From the NCBI GenBank assembly GCA_020846005.1, contig JADLEQ010000035.1:1-64000 (forward strand): a DNA stretch of 64,000 nucleotides. Direction: 5' to 3'. A program made the translations under genes and the position numbers. Origin of the DNA: Polyangiaceae bacterium (GTDB lineage Bacteria; Myxococcota_A; Polyangia; Polyangiales; Polyangiaceae). The first letter of the stretch is position 1. The number at the start of each line of letters is the position of its first letter. This document shows positions 35,044 to 44,113 of the stretch, piece by piece. The notes below the pieces were generated by a model. That model ran no database searches, was not told the DNA's origin, and saw only the letters and a program-made list of their open reading frames with translations.

Positions 35044-35639
35044 CGGGCGCCAGCGACTCGCGCGCGTCGCGGCGGGCGCTCCCCCGGGGGGGCGCCCGCT
35101 TCGTCATTTGGGGGCTCGCGGCGATCGCGGCGGCGGCCGGCTGCCGCAAGCGGTCCACCGCCGGCCCCACCGACGCGGCCCCGCCGGCCGCGTCGGTGGC
35201 CGCGGGAGCCGCGCGCTCGCTGGAGTTGCCGCCACCGGAGCTGCCCGCGGAGGCGAAGCGCATCGGGGAGCGCGCCGAGGCCCGCGACTACGTCCTCGTC
35301 GTCCGTGAGGTGCGCGAGTGCCCGGCCCCCGCCGCCTTCCCGGGCCGACCCGGCACCGTCCGCCTCGGCCTGCGCCTCGAGCTCGAGGCCACCGGACGCG
35401 GCGACATCCCGGTGAACCCGTTCCACGCCAACGTCGTCGACGGCGCGGCTGAGCGCTACCCCGCGTCGTTCGGCGGGTGCACCCCGGAGCTCCGCGCGGA
35501 GCAGCTCGCGCCCGGCGCGCGCGCCGCCGGCTTCGTCCACTTCGACCTCCCGCACGGGGCGACCGATCTCACGCTCGAGTACGCGCCGTTCGTGCTGGGC
35601 GCCGGCCGGCAGGCGCTCCGCGTCCGACTCGACCGCTGA
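35040..35639 (+). CDS. DUF4352-like lipoprotein 2
   Basis: Lipoprotein of 199 residues, GTG start overlapping the previous stop. The signal (FVIWGLAAIAAAAGCRKR) ends at AAAGC. After an Ala/Pro linker the beta-sandwich echoes its neighbour: ARDYVLVVREVRECPAPAAF, TVRLGLRLELEATGRGDI, AAGFVHFDLPHGATDLTLEY. The shared 'VREC/VKEC' segment and the matching block order suggest duplication, though overall similarity looks modest. It converges on nuoN. Confidence 0.7.
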   Translation: MTGASDSRASRRALPRGGARFVIWGLAAIAAAAGCRKRSTAGPTDAAPPAASVAAGAARSLELPPPELPAEAKRIGERAEARDYVLVVREVRECPAPAAFPGRPGTVRLGLRLELEATGRGDIPVNPFHANVVDGAAERYPASFGGCTPELRAEQLAPGARAAGFVHFDLPHGATDLTLEYAPFVLGAGRQALRVRLDR

Positions 35640-35664
35640 CCCGAGCGCGCGGGGGCGAGCGGTG

Positions 35665-37197
35665 TCAGCGCGCCGTGAGCGCCGCGCCGCTCGCCATGTC
35701 GAGCGTGAAGCCCGGCGCCATCCCAAGCAGCAGCACGAAGATCGCCGCCGCGACCAGCGCCGTCGCGACGAAGCCGGAGCGCATCGTGACGGCGCGCGGC
35801 GCGCCCGGCGCCGGCTCGCGCATGTACAGGTAGACCATCACGCGCAGGTAGTAATACGCGCCGATCACGCTGTTCACGAGGCCGAGGATCGCGAGCGTGT
35901 AGAGCCCGGAGTCGATCGCGGTGCGGAAGACGTACAGCTTGCCGAAGAAGCCGGCCGTCGGCGGCAGCCCCGCCAGCGAGAAGAGGAAGAGCGAGAACGC
36001 CAGCGCCGCGGCGGGGTGCCGCTTCCCCACGCCGGCCAGATCCTCGTAGCTCACCGCCTCCGCGCCACGGCTGCCGCAGAGGATGAGCGCGCCGAACGCG
36101 CCCGCGGTGCTGACGGTGTAGGCGAGCAGGTAGAACGCCACGGCGCTCACCGCCTCGGGCGAGCGCATCGCCGCCACCACGCCCACCAGCGCGTACCCGG
36201 CGTGCGCGATCGACGAGTACGCGAGCATCCGCTTGACGGACTCCTGCCGCCCGGCGACGAGGTTCGCGACCGTCATGCTGAGGACGGCCAGCACCGCCAG
36301 CGCCGGCGGCCAGCCCGCGCCCCAGCTCGCCAGGCGCTCGTCGCCGAAGCCGACCAGCAACACGCGGAGCAGGACCGCGAACGCGGCGCTCTTCACCGCG
36401 ACCGCCATGTAGGTCGCGGCCGGGGTCGGCGCGCCCTCGTAGGCGTCCGGCGTCCACTGGTGGAACGGGACGGCGCTCACCTTGAACGCCAGCCCGACGA
36501 GCACGAGGACGAGCGAAATCAGGATCTTCCCGGCGGAGACCGTGCTGCCGGGCGATCCGATCGAGCGGACCGCCGCGCCGATGCCGGCGAGATCGGTGTG
36601 GCCGGTGGCGCCGTAGAGCAGCGCGAGCCCGAAGAGCATGATCGCCGCGGCGAAGCTCCCGAGCAAGAAATACTTGAGCGCCGCCTCCGCCGCGCGCGGG
36701 CTGCCCCGCCTCAGGCCGATCAGGCTGTAGACGCCGAGCGACATCGTCTCGAGCGCGACGAACAGCGTCAGCAGATCGCCCGCGGCCGACAGCGCCATCG
36801 CCCCGACGGTCGAGAGCAGGAGCAGCGGGAAGAACTCGCTCCGGTCGATCCCGTGCTCCGGAAGGTACCCGCCGGCGAGGAGCGCGGCGAGCGCCCCGCC
36901 GACACAGAGCGTGAACGAGAAGAAGAGGGTGAACTTGTCGATCACGAGGTGGGGCGCCACCTGGGTGAGCTCGGGGAGCGACTCGGGGCCGGCGACCCAC
37001 ACGGCGACGCTCAGCACGGCGCCGATCACGAGGATGACGGCCGCCCCGAGCGCCAGCTCCCCGGCGCGGCCCGCGCCGGCGTCCGTCGTCTCGACGCCCG
37101 GCGCCACGTTCGGCTTGCCGAACGCCTCCGCGAGCATGAGCAGCAGCGCGCCGACGCCCACGGCGAGAAACGGCGACAGCCCGAACAGGAGGTTCAC
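35665..37197 (-). CDS. nuoN: NADH-quinone oxidoreductase subunit N
   Basis: Antiporter-like membrane subunit of respiratory complex I, 510 residues and about 14 membrane helices. Motifs of the Nqo/Mrp antiporter family are seen: FALETMSLGVYSLIG region (LFVALETMSLGVYSL, conserved Glu), RRGSPRAAEAALKYFLLGSF with the Lys, KVSAVPFHQWTPDAYEGAP and RMLAYSSIAHAGYALVG. It is the last gene of the nuo block; its GTG start overlaps the nuoM stop (GTGA). Length is normal. Confidence 0.95.
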   Translation of the reverse strand: MNLLFGLSPFLAVGVGALLLMLAEAFGKPNVAPGVETTDAGAGRAGELALGAAVILVIGAVLSVAVWVAGPESLPELTQVAPHLVIDKFTLFFSFTLCVGGALAALLAGGYLPEHGIDRSEFFPLLLLSTVGAMALSAAGDLLTLFVALETMSLGVYSLIGLRRGSPRAAEAALKYFLLGSFAAAIMLFGLALLYGATGHTDLAGIGAAVRSIGSPGSTVSAGKILISLVLVLVGLAFKVSAVPFHQWTPDAYEGAPTPAATYMAVAVKSAAFAVLLRVLLVGFGDERLASWGAGWPPALAVLAVLSMTVANLVAGRQESVKRMLAYSSIAHAGYALVGVVAAMRSPEAVSAVAFYLLAYTVSTAGAFGALILCGSRGAEAVSYEDLAGVGKRHPAAALAFSLFLFSLAGLPPTAGFFGKLYVFRTAIDSGLYTLAILGLVNSVIGAYYYLRVMVYLYMREPAPGAPRAVTMRSGFVATALVAAAIFVLLLGMAPGFTLDMASGAALTAR

Positions 37198-39062
37198 TGC
37201 GGCGCTCCTTGCGCGGCGGGCGCGGACGCGGGCGCCGTCGCCGCGGCGAGCTTGGCGGCCTCGGCCTCCCGCTCCTCCGGCGACTTCGGGTAGCCGCGCT
37301 CGAGCGGACCGCCGCGCCGATCACGGAGCCGGGCCGTCGTCGCGTGCTCGGGGAGCTCCTGGTGCGCCAGGCGCCCCTCCCGGTACCGCTCGAGGACGGC
37401 GTCCACCGAGTCGTGCATGCGGTCCGTCAGGATGCGGGGGAAGAGCCCCAGCACGAAGATGAGCGCGACGAGCGGCGCGAGCGCGATCGTCTCTCGGGCG
37501 CTGAGGTCGGGGAGGTGCGCGTTCTTCGGGTTCGTCACCGGCCCGAAGAACACCTTCTGCACCACGCTCAGCATGTAGACGGCGGCGAGGATGACGCCGA
37601 ACGCGGCCGCGACGCCCTGCATCTGGGCGTTCGACCCGAGCGTCATCGAGGTGAACGTCCCCAGGATGACCATGAACTCGCCGACGAAGCCGTTCGTCCC
37701 CGGGACGCCGATGCTCGCCATCGTCACGAGGACGAAGACCGCCGTGTAGATGGGCATGGGCCGCGCGAGGCCGCCGAATTCCCGCACCATGCGCGTGTGG
37801 CGCCGATCGTAGATGACGCCGACCAGGAGGAAGAGGGCGCCCGTCGCGATGCCGTGGTTGATCATCACGAGGATCGCCCCCTCGACGCCCGCGCGCGTCC
37901 CCGCGAAGAGGCCGAGCATCACGAAGCCGAGGTGGGCGACGGACGAGTAGGCGACGAGGCGCTTGATGTCGTCCTGCTTCCAGGCGCAGAGGGCGCCGTA
38001 GAGGATGCCGCCGAAGATGGCGACGGAGGCGAGGGTCGCCGCGGCGCCCCAGGCCGGGCCCCCGAACATCCCCATACAGAAGCGCAGGTAGCCGTACGTC
38101 CCGAGCTTGAGCAGGACCGCCGCCAGCAGGATGGAGCCGCCCGTCGGCGCCTGGACGTGCGCGTCCGGCAGCCAGGTGTGGAGCGGGAACATCGGCACCT
38201 TGATCGCGAACGCGAGCAGGAAGGCGCCGAAGCAGAGCCAGGCAGCCGTCTTCGGCAGGACGAGGCGGCTGAGCGCGAGGTAGTCGAAGGTGAGGTAACC
38301 GGCGACCTCGCGGTGCGACCACACGAGGTACAGGATCGCGGCCAGCATGAGGACGCTGCCCGCCATCGTGTACAGGAAGAACTTGTACGCCGCCTTGATC
38401 CGCTCGACGCCGCCCCACACTCCGATCAGGAGCAGCATGGGGACGAGCATGAGCTCCCAGAACACGTAGAAGAGGAAGAGGTCGAGCGCGACGAAGGCGC
38501 CGAGCATCCCGCCCTGGAGGAGGAGGAACGAGAAGCAGAGATCCTTCACCCTCGTCTTCAGCGACCCGAAGGAGACGAACGCCGCGATCGGCGTGGTGAA
38601 GGTCGTGAGCAGGACGAGCCACAGGCTGATGCCGTCGATCGCCACGTGGTACCGGATGCCGAACGAGGGCAACCAGTCGGCGATGAACTGGAAGTGCCAG
38701 CCGCGCTCCGGGCTCGCGCGCAGGAGGAACAGCGACGCCACCAGGTCGAGGACCAGGATCCCGAGGGTGAACCTGCGGAGCAGCGTCGGGGACTGCCGCG
38801 GCAGGAACAAGATCGCCGCCGCGCCCACCAGCGGCAGGAAGACGATCACGTTCAGCAGGTGAGGCCACTCCAGGGCCGGGCTCGGAGCGGGAGCCGGCGC
38901 GGCGCCCGGCCAGAGGCCACGGACGAGGGCGAGCGCGAGCGCCGCCGTCAAGCCCAGCGCGGCTCGCTCGGCCCAGCCGGAGCGGCGCGGCAGGAGCGCG
39001 CCGGCGGCGAGCGCCGCGAGGTACGGTGCCAGCTCGAACACGGCGCGGACGGCGGGGCTCAC
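37194..39062 (-). CDS. nuoM: NADH-quinone oxidoreductase subunit M, extended
   Basis: Antiporter-like proton-pumping subunit of complex I, 622 residues against about 500-510 usually. The core is typical: YVFWELMLVPMLLLIGVWGG with the conserved Glu, AYKFFLYTMAGSVLML, IKVPMFPLHTWLPDAHVQAP, DDIKRLVAYSSVAHLGFVML and GVPGTNGFVGEFMV. Additions are an N-terminal pair of hydrophobic helices (ELAPYLAALAAGALL, GLTAALALALVRGLWPG) and a soluble charged C-terminal tail of about 75 residues ending APASAPAAQGAPQ. The start overlaps the nuoL stop (39059-39062). Confidence 0.94.
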   Translation of the reverse strand: MSPAVRAVFELAPYLAALAAGALLPRRSGWAERAALGLTAALALALVRGLWPGAAPAPAPSPALEWPHLLNVIVFLPLVGAAAILFLPRQSPTLLRRFTLGILVLDLVASLFLLRASPERGWHFQFIADWLPSFGIRYHVAIDGISLWLVLLTTFTTPIAAFVSFGSLKTRVKDLCFSFLLLQGGMLGAFVALDLFLFYVFWELMLVPMLLLIGVWGGVERIKAAYKFFLYTMAGSVLMLAAILYLVWSHREVAGYLTFDYLALSRLVLPKTAAWLCFGAFLLAFAIKVPMFPLHTWLPDAHVQAPTGGSILLAAVLLKLGTYGYLRFCMGMFGGPAWGAAATLASVAIFGGILYGALCAWKQDDIKRLVAYSSVAHLGFVMLGLFAGTRAGVEGAILVMINHGIATGALFLLVGVIYDRRHTRMVREFGGLARPMPIYTAVFVLVTMASIGVPGTNGFVGEFMVILGTFTSMTLGSNAQMQGVAAAFGVILAAVYMLSVVQKVFFGPVTNPKNAHLPDLSARETIALAPLVALIFVLGLFPRILTDRMHDSVDAVLERYREGRLAHQELPEHATTARLRDRRGGPLERGYPKSPEEREAEAAKLAAATAPASAPAAQGAPQ

Positions 39063-41812
39063 CGAGCACCTCCTGGCGACGGCGCCGCAACGCCCGGAGC
39101 GGGGACGGGGCCGCCCGGCGCAGCGCCACGCGGAGCCGGCATCCCGCCGCCCGGCACCGGGAAGGACGGGGGCACCCGGAGCGCGCTACCGAGCGGACCC
39201 GGGAACGCTCCAGACGGGATGGGTCGCGGCGCGACCTGCCCCTCGAGCCGCCCGTCAGCGCCACGGTTGATCTCGATGGTCGTCGCGCCGCCGGGGCCCG
39301 ATCGATCGGGGCGCGGCCGCTCGAGCAGGAGCGTGCGCTCCTCCACTCGACCAAACGCGTTCTCCACCGCGAGCTTCACCGTGCGGGATGTGCCCACCTC
39401 CAGGCTGAGCTCGACCTTCGCCTGTGCGCCGAACTCGTCGCTCGCCCAGGAGCCGTCCTCGGCGGTCGCCCACCGGTAACGGTACCCGAGCCCGGGCGCC
39501 GCGGAGACGACGTAGCGACCCTCGTCGTGGTTCGCCTCGACCTTCGCCTGGGCGTGCGGCGCGGTGAAGAACCACCCGAGCCCCGCCATCCCGACCACCA
39601 TGAGCGCCGCGTACGCGTGGGTGCGGCCCGTCTGCGCGAGGCGGAGCGCCGCGCCCCCGCCGGCGACGAGCAGGGCGGTCAGCTTTGCCAGCAGGCCGTC
39701 CACCACCCACTTGTCGAACCAGACGGCGAACTCCGCGAGCGCGTCGACCGCGCCGAGGAACGTCTCCTCGTAGAGCTCGTCGATGCGCCACTTCTCGTAG
39801 ACGAGCTGGTGCAGGCCGGGGACGCGCTCGGCGAGCGCTCGCATCGGCTCGCCGCCGCGCGCGACGTACGCCCACCATGCCCCGCCGACGCCGGCGGCGA
39901 ACGCGAGCAGGCCCGGCACCAGCAGCGGCAGCTCCAGCGCCTTCGAGTTCTCCTTGACGACGATCGCCTTCTCGACACCCTGGAAGACGGGCTCGAGCCA
40001 CGTATCGAGGAGGTGGGAGTGGAAGAGCGCGTGGGCGTTGAGCGCGCCCGCCACCACCGCCAACGCCCCGAGCACGACGAGCGGCAGCGTCATCTGCCAC
40101 GGGCTCTCGTGCGGCTCCGGGCCCTCGCGTCCGGCGGCGCCGTGGCCCGGCTCGTCGTGCGCGTGCTCGTCGTGCGCGTGCTCGTCGTGCGCGTCGTCGC
40201 CGTGGCCGTGCGCCGCCTTCCATCCCGGGACCACCGTCCACCCGCGGAAGTCGCCGAGGAACGTCCCGACGATGAGGCGGGTCATGTAGAAGGCCGTCAT
40301 CGTCGCCGCCGCGACGCCCATGACGAACAGCGTGATCGGCGCCCACTCCGGCCAGGTGAAGAGCTCCACCGACCGGCCGCCCACCATCATGCTGCCGCCG
40401 AGCGGGGCCTGAGGGCTGGAGGTGAACGCCTTGAAGAGGATCTCGTCCTTGGAGAAGAAGCCGCTCGTCAGCGGGAAGCCCACGATCGCCGCCCAGGCCG
40501 CCGCGAACGTCACGAAGGTGACCGGCATGAACTTGCGCAGGCCGCCCATGTTGCGCATGTCCTGCGACGCCTCGGTGCCGTGGATCCGCGCGTGCATCGC
40601 GTGGATCACGGAGCCGGCGCCGAGGAACAAGCACGCCTTGAAGAACGCGTGCGTCAGCACGTGGAAGAACCCGGCGCTGAACGCGCCGACGCCGGCCCCC
40701 AGGAACATGAAGCCGAGCTGGCTCACCGTGGAGTAGGCGAGCACCTTCTTGATGTCGTTCTGGACGAGCGCGATCGTCGCCGCGAAGAGCGCGGTGAGCG
40801 CGCCGACGAAGGCCACGGCGAACATGGCCGCGGGCGTCAGCACGAACACCCCGGAGAGGCGGCACACCAGGTAGACGCCGGCGGTCACCATCGTGGCGGC
40901 GTGGATCAGCGCGCTCACGGGGGTCGGGCCGGCCATGGCGTCGGGCAGCCAGACGTAGAGCGGGATCTGCGCGCTCTTCCCCGCGGCGCCGAGCAAGAGC
41001 GCGAGGCCCACCATCGTCGCGCCGGTGGCGTAGCGCGGTGCGTTCAGCCACGCCGCGGCGCTGTCTGGGAGCAGCGAGGCGAGCGGGACGTGGGTCCCGA
41101 TGGGCCACACCTGCTTCGGGACGAGCAGGTTGTGGGCGGCCGCGTCGATGCCACGCCAATCGAGCGCGCCGCAGTGATAGACGAGCAGCCCCATCGCGAC
41201 GAGGAGGCCGAAGTCCCCCACCCGGTTCGCGATGAAGGCCTTCTTTCCCGCGGCGGCGTTGGCGTCCTCGTGGAACCAGAAGCCGATGAGGAGGTACGAG
41301 CAGAGGCCCACGCCCTCCCAGCCGACGAACAGCACCGGCAGCGAGTCCCCGAGCACCAGGACCAGCATGCTGAAGACGAAGAGGTTCAGGTACGCGAAGA
41401 ACCGGTGGTAGCCGGCGTCCGCCTCCATGTACTTCGTCGAGTAGAGGTGGATCAGGAAGCCGACCCCGGTGATCACGAGGATCATCGTGCCGCTCAGCGG
41501 GTCCACCGAGAGATCGAAGGCGATCGGGACGTCGGGGCCGTCGAGCCGGCTCGACACCCGCATCCACTCCCAGCCCTGCCACACGAAGCGAGGCGCCTGC
41601 TCGGCCGCGCGCGCCCCGCGGAGCGCGACGAAGGTCGCGACCGACGCGAGGAACGACAGCCCGACGCTCGAGAGCGCCATCAGCGTCACCGCCTCCTTGC
41701 CGAGGCGCTTGCCGAACACTCCGTTGACGAACGCGCCGACGAGCGGCAGCCCCACGATCACCGCGAGCAGCGCGAAATCGTTCGGCGGGAACACCGTGGC
41801 GAGCGGATTCAT
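39059..41812 (-). CDS. nuoL: NADH-quinone oxidoreductase subunit L with soluble C-terminal extension
   Basis: Distal proton-pumping subunit of complex I, 917 residues against roughly 610-700 usually. The core has FLIHLYSTKYM, VLFVGWEGVGLCSYLLIGFW, KVLAYSTVSQLGFMFLGAG, PLYVWLPDAMAGPTPVSALI and TSGFFSKDEIL. Two features are unusual. A His/Asp-rich loop (DEHAHDEHAHDE, about residues 535-557) is encoded by a 15-bp repeat. After the last membrane helix (GMAGLGWFFTAP, about 740-755) comes a soluble tail of about 160 residues. The tail has a small beta-domain (SAAPGLGYRYRW, VELSLEVGTSRTVKLAVENA) and a Pro/Gly-rich end. Fusion to a bridging or surface module is inferred. Confidence 0.93.
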   Translation of the reverse strand: MNPLATVFPPNDFALLAVIVGLPLVGAFVNGVFGKRLGKEAVTLMALSSVGLSFLASVATFVALRGARAAEQAPRFVWQGWEWMRVSSRLDGPDVPIAFDLSVDPLSGTMILVITGVGFLIHLYSTKYMEADAGYHRFFAYLNLFVFSMLVLVLGDSLPVLFVGWEGVGLCSYLLIGFWFHEDANAAAGKKAFIANRVGDFGLLVAMGLLVYHCGALDWRGIDAAAHNLLVPKQVWPIGTHVPLASLLPDSAAAWLNAPRYATGATMVGLALLLGAAGKSAQIPLYVWLPDAMAGPTPVSALIHAATMVTAGVYLVCRLSGVFVLTPAAMFAVAFVGALTALFAATIALVQNDIKKVLAYSTVSQLGFMFLGAGVGAFSAGFFHVLTHAFFKACLFLGAGSVIHAMHARIHGTEASQDMRNMGGLRKFMPVTFVTFAAAWAAIVGFPLTSGFFSKDEILFKAFTSSPQAPLGGSMMVGGRSVELFTWPEWAPITLFVMGVAAATMTAFYMTRLIVGTFLGDFRGWTVVPGWKAAHGHGDDAHDEHAHDEHAHDEPGHGAAGREGPEPHESPWQMTLPLVVLGALAVVAGALNAHALFHSHLLDTWLEPVFQGVEKAIVVKENSKALELPLLVPGLLAFAAGVGGAWWAYVARGGEPMRALAERVPGLHQLVYEKWRIDELYEETFLGAVDALAEFAVWFDKWVVDGLLAKLTALLVAGGGAALRLAQTGRTHAYAALMVVGMAGLGWFFTAPHAQAKVEANHDEGRYVVSAAPGLGYRYRWATAEDGSWASDEFGAQAKVELSLEVGTSRTVKLAVENAFGRVEERTLLLERPRPDRSGPGGATTIEINRGADGRLEGQVAPRPIPSGAFPGPLGSALRVPPSFPVPGGGMPAPRGAAPGGPVPAPGVAAPSPGGAR
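40151..40195 (-). repeat. 15-bp repeat, three copies, inside nuoL
   Basis: CTCGTCGTGCGCGTG occurs at 40151-40165 and 40166-40180, and once more at 40181-40195 with the last base changed. Read on the coding strand it specifies tandem Asp-Glu-His-Ala-His units in a loop of NuoL. The in-frame unit could expand or contract without a frameshift. Confidence 0.8.
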
Positions 41813-41815
41813 GCC

Positions 41816-42133
41816 TCAGTGCCTCAGGGTGTCGGCCACGTCGCCGTCGACGGTGCCGCGGAGCCGGTAGAACGCCAGGATGATCGCCAGGCCGACCGCC
41901 ACCTCGGCGGCGGCGACGGCGATGACGAAGAACGCGAACGTCTGACCCGTCGATCCCGCGCCCTGCTCGCGATCGTAGGCGACCAGGGCGAGGTTCACGG
42001 CGTTGAGCATCAGCTCGATGCTCATCAGCTGTACCAGGACGTTGCGTCGTACGAGGAAGCCGACGCAGCCGATCCCGAAGATCAGGGTGGCGACGAGCAC
42101 GTAGTGCTCGAGGACGTGACCGAAGGCGCTCAT
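41816..42133 (-). CDS. nuoK: NADH-quinone oxidoreductase subunit K
   Basis: Small three-helix complex I subunit, 105 residues, normal length. The helices are HYVLVATLIFGIGCVGFLV, VQLMSIELMLNAVNLALVAY with the conserved Glu (IELMLNAVNL), and FAFFVIAVAAAEVAVGLAII with the second Glu. The ATG at 42133 overlaps the nuoJ stop. The gap to nuoL is three bases. Confidence 0.95.
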   Translation of the reverse strand: MSAFGHVLEHYVLVATLIFGIGCVGFLVRRNVLVQLMSIELMLNAVNLALVAYDREQGAGSTGQTFAFFVIAVAAAEVAVGLAIILAFYRLRGTVDGDVADTLRH

Positions 42134-42744
42134 CGCGCCACCTCGTCGTCTACCGTGCGCGCGTCGCGCGGGTGGATGGCCCCGCCAAAGAGCCGACGCG
42201 TCGCGCCCACCGACGCTGGACGCTCGCTCGGCTTCGTCGCCCGGCTCCGTGCGATCGCGATCGCCCCGACCGCCGCGACGATGAGCAGCGCCGTGGAGAG
42301 CTCGAACGGCACCAGCGCGCGACCGAACACGTCCCCACCGACGGCCTCGATCGTGCCGTGACCGGGCGGGGCCGCGCGGAACCGCTGCGGAGTCGACACC
42401 CGGGCGAGCAGCACCGCGCCACCCAGCAACAGCACGCTGACGAGCGGGGCAGCGATCCAGCGGGCCCACGACCCGGGGCGCTTGCCGCCGTCGGCGCCGT
42501 GCGCGTCTGGCCCGAGCAGCATGATCACGAAGACGAACAGCACGACGACCGCGCCCGCGTACACGATGAGCTGGATGGCCGCGAGGAACTGCGCCGAGAG
42601 CTGGACGTACATCCCGGCGATCCCGACGATCGTCGCGAGCAGGCCCATCGCACCCCGGATGGGGTTCCGCGCAGAGATGGTCGCGAGCGCGCCCAGCACC
42701 GCGACCACCGCGCACACGCCGAAGAAGTAGCCGCCAGGGGTCAT
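42130..42744 (-). CDS. nuoJ: NADH-quinone oxidoreductase subunit J
   Basis: Membrane subunit of complex I, 204 residues. The first four helices are recognisable: YFFGVCAVVAVLGALATISA, NPIRGAMGLLATIVGIAGMY, AQFLAAIQLIVYAGAVVVLF with VFVIMLL, and APLVSVLLLGGAVLLA. After the last helix (ALLIVAAVGAIAIARSR) a charged tail of about 40 residues follows. The ATG at 42744 overlaps the stop of nuoF (ATGA), although nuoG, H and I normally lie between them. Confidence 0.94.
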   Translation of the reverse strand: MTPGGYFFGVCAVVAVLGALATISARNPIRGAMGLLATIVGIAGMYVQLSAQFLAAIQLIVYAGAVVVLFVFVIMLLGPDAHGADGGKRPGSWARWIAAPLVSVLLLGGAVLLARVSTPQRFRAAPPGHGTIEAVGGDVFGRALVPFELSTALLIVAAVGAIAIARSRATKPSERPASVGATRRLFGGAIHPRDARTVDDEVAR

Positions 42745-44087
42745 GCCTCGAGCGTCCTCGTCTGCGACTTGCCGCCCGTCCGCACGTAGTCCTCGAACGC
42801 GGGCCGGAACTTGCTCACGAAGGACAGCATCGGCTGCGCGGCGCCGTCGCCGAAGGCGCAGATGGTGTTCCCCGTGATGTTGCTCGCGATCTCGGTGATC
42901 TGATCGAGCTCGTCGAGCGTGGCCGTCCCGTGGACGACCTTGTCGAGGATGCGCTCGATCCACCCGCAGCCCTCGCGGCAGGGGGTGCACTGCCCGCACG
43001 ACTCGTGCTTGTAGAACTTGATCAGGTTGTGCGTGGCGAGCACCGGGTCCACCGCGTCGCTCAGCACGATCGCGCAGCAGGTGCCGAGCATGCTCCCCGC
43101 GGAGCGGAAGGTGTCGACGCCGAGCGGGAGGTCGAGCAGGCTCTTGCCCTGCCACGGGGCGAAGCGGTCGTCCTTGGGCAGCGAGACGATCTCGTCCGCG
43201 CGATGGACGGGGCAGGAGGACCCTCCGGGGATCACCGCGAGGAGCTCTCGACCGCCGAGGATGCCGCCGCCGAGCTCGTAGATGAGCTCGCGGAGCGTCA
43301 AGCCGACGGCGCACTCGTAGATGCCGGGGCGCTCGACGTGGCCGCTCACGCCGAAGAGCCTCACGCCGCCGTCGTTCAGCGGATGGAGCTCCGAGAGCTG
43401 GCTGAACGCGTCGCCACCGAGCTCGAAGACGGTCGGCGCGATGGCGATCGTCTCGACGTTGTTCACCGTCGTCGGGCAGCCGAAGGCGCCGACCTGCGCG
43501 GGGAACGGAGGCTTGAGCCGGGGCTCGCCGCGCCGACCCTCGAGGGAATTGAGGAGCGCCGTCTCCTCGCCGCAGATGTAAGCGCCCGCCCCAGTGTGGA
43601 CGTAGACCTCGACGGGGTAGTCGACGCCGAACGGGCGCGCGCCGAGGTACCCCTTCGCGCGAGCCTCCTCGATGGCGCCCCACAGCCGCGCCTTCGCGAG
43701 GTGGAGCTCGTCGCGGACGAAGATGTACGCCGCGTTGGCGCCGATGCCGCGGCACCCGATCACGCAGCCCTCGACGAGCGCGTGCGGGTTCTGCTCCATG
43801 ATCGTGCGATCTTTGAACGTCCCGGGCTCGCCCTCGTCGGCGTTCACCACGAGGTAGTGGGGCTTCTTGCTCTCCTTGGGCATGAAGCTCCACTTGGTGC
43901 CGGCGTCGAACCCGGCGCCGCCGCGGCCGCGGATGTGCGCCTTCTTCATCTCCTCGACGACCGCCTCACGCGACATGCCGAGCGCCTTCTTCGCGCTCTT
44001 GTACCCGCCGCCAGCCTCGTACGTCGCGAGCGACCAGCCCTCCGGCTTGCCGTAGTTCTTGGAGAGGTACTCGGTGCGCTTGATCAT
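42741..44087 (-). CDS. nuoF: NADH-quinone oxidoreductase subunit F
   Basis: NADH- and FMN-binding 51-kDa-type subunit of complex I, 448 residues, normal length. Motifs: RGRGGAGFDAGTKWSFMP (NADH), VVNADEGEPGTFKDR (FMN), TGAGAYICGEETALLNSLEG, and the [4Fe-4S] N3 site ESCGQCTPCREG (three Cys) plus the fourth Cys in TGNTICAFGDGAA. The ATG at 44087 begins MIKRTEYLSKNYGKP, typical of the family. It follows nuoE after 26 bp. Confidence 0.96.
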   Translation of the reverse strand: MIKRTEYLSKNYGKPEGWSLATYEAGGGYKSAKKALGMSREAVVEEMKKAHIRGRGGAGFDAGTKWSFMPKESKKPHYLVVNADEGEPGTFKDRTIMEQNPHALVEGCVIGCRGIGANAAYIFVRDELHLAKARLWGAIEEARAKGYLGARPFGVDYPVEVYVHTGAGAYICGEETALLNSLEGRRGEPRLKPPFPAQVGAFGCPTTVNNVETIAIAPTVFELGGDAFSQLSELHPLNDGGVRLFGVSGHVERPGIYECAVGLTLRELIYELGGGILGGRELLAVIPGGSSCPVHRADEIVSLPKDDRFAPWQGKSLLDLPLGVDTFRSAGSMLGTCCAIVLSDAVDPVLATHNLIKFYKHESCGQCTPCREGCGWIERILDKVVHGTATLDELDQITEIASNITGNTICAFGDGAAQPMLSFVSKFRPAFEDYVRTGGKSQTRTLEA

Positions 44088-44113
44088 CGGAGGGGTCCGC
44101 GCGGAGCGTCGGC

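Noticed and set aside
39026-42361. A 1,111-residue plus-strand open frame opposite nuoL, nuoK and nuoJ
   Set aside because: It is antisense to recognisable complex I genes and consists of Arg/His/Glu-rich sequence produced by the complementary strand of GC-biased codons.
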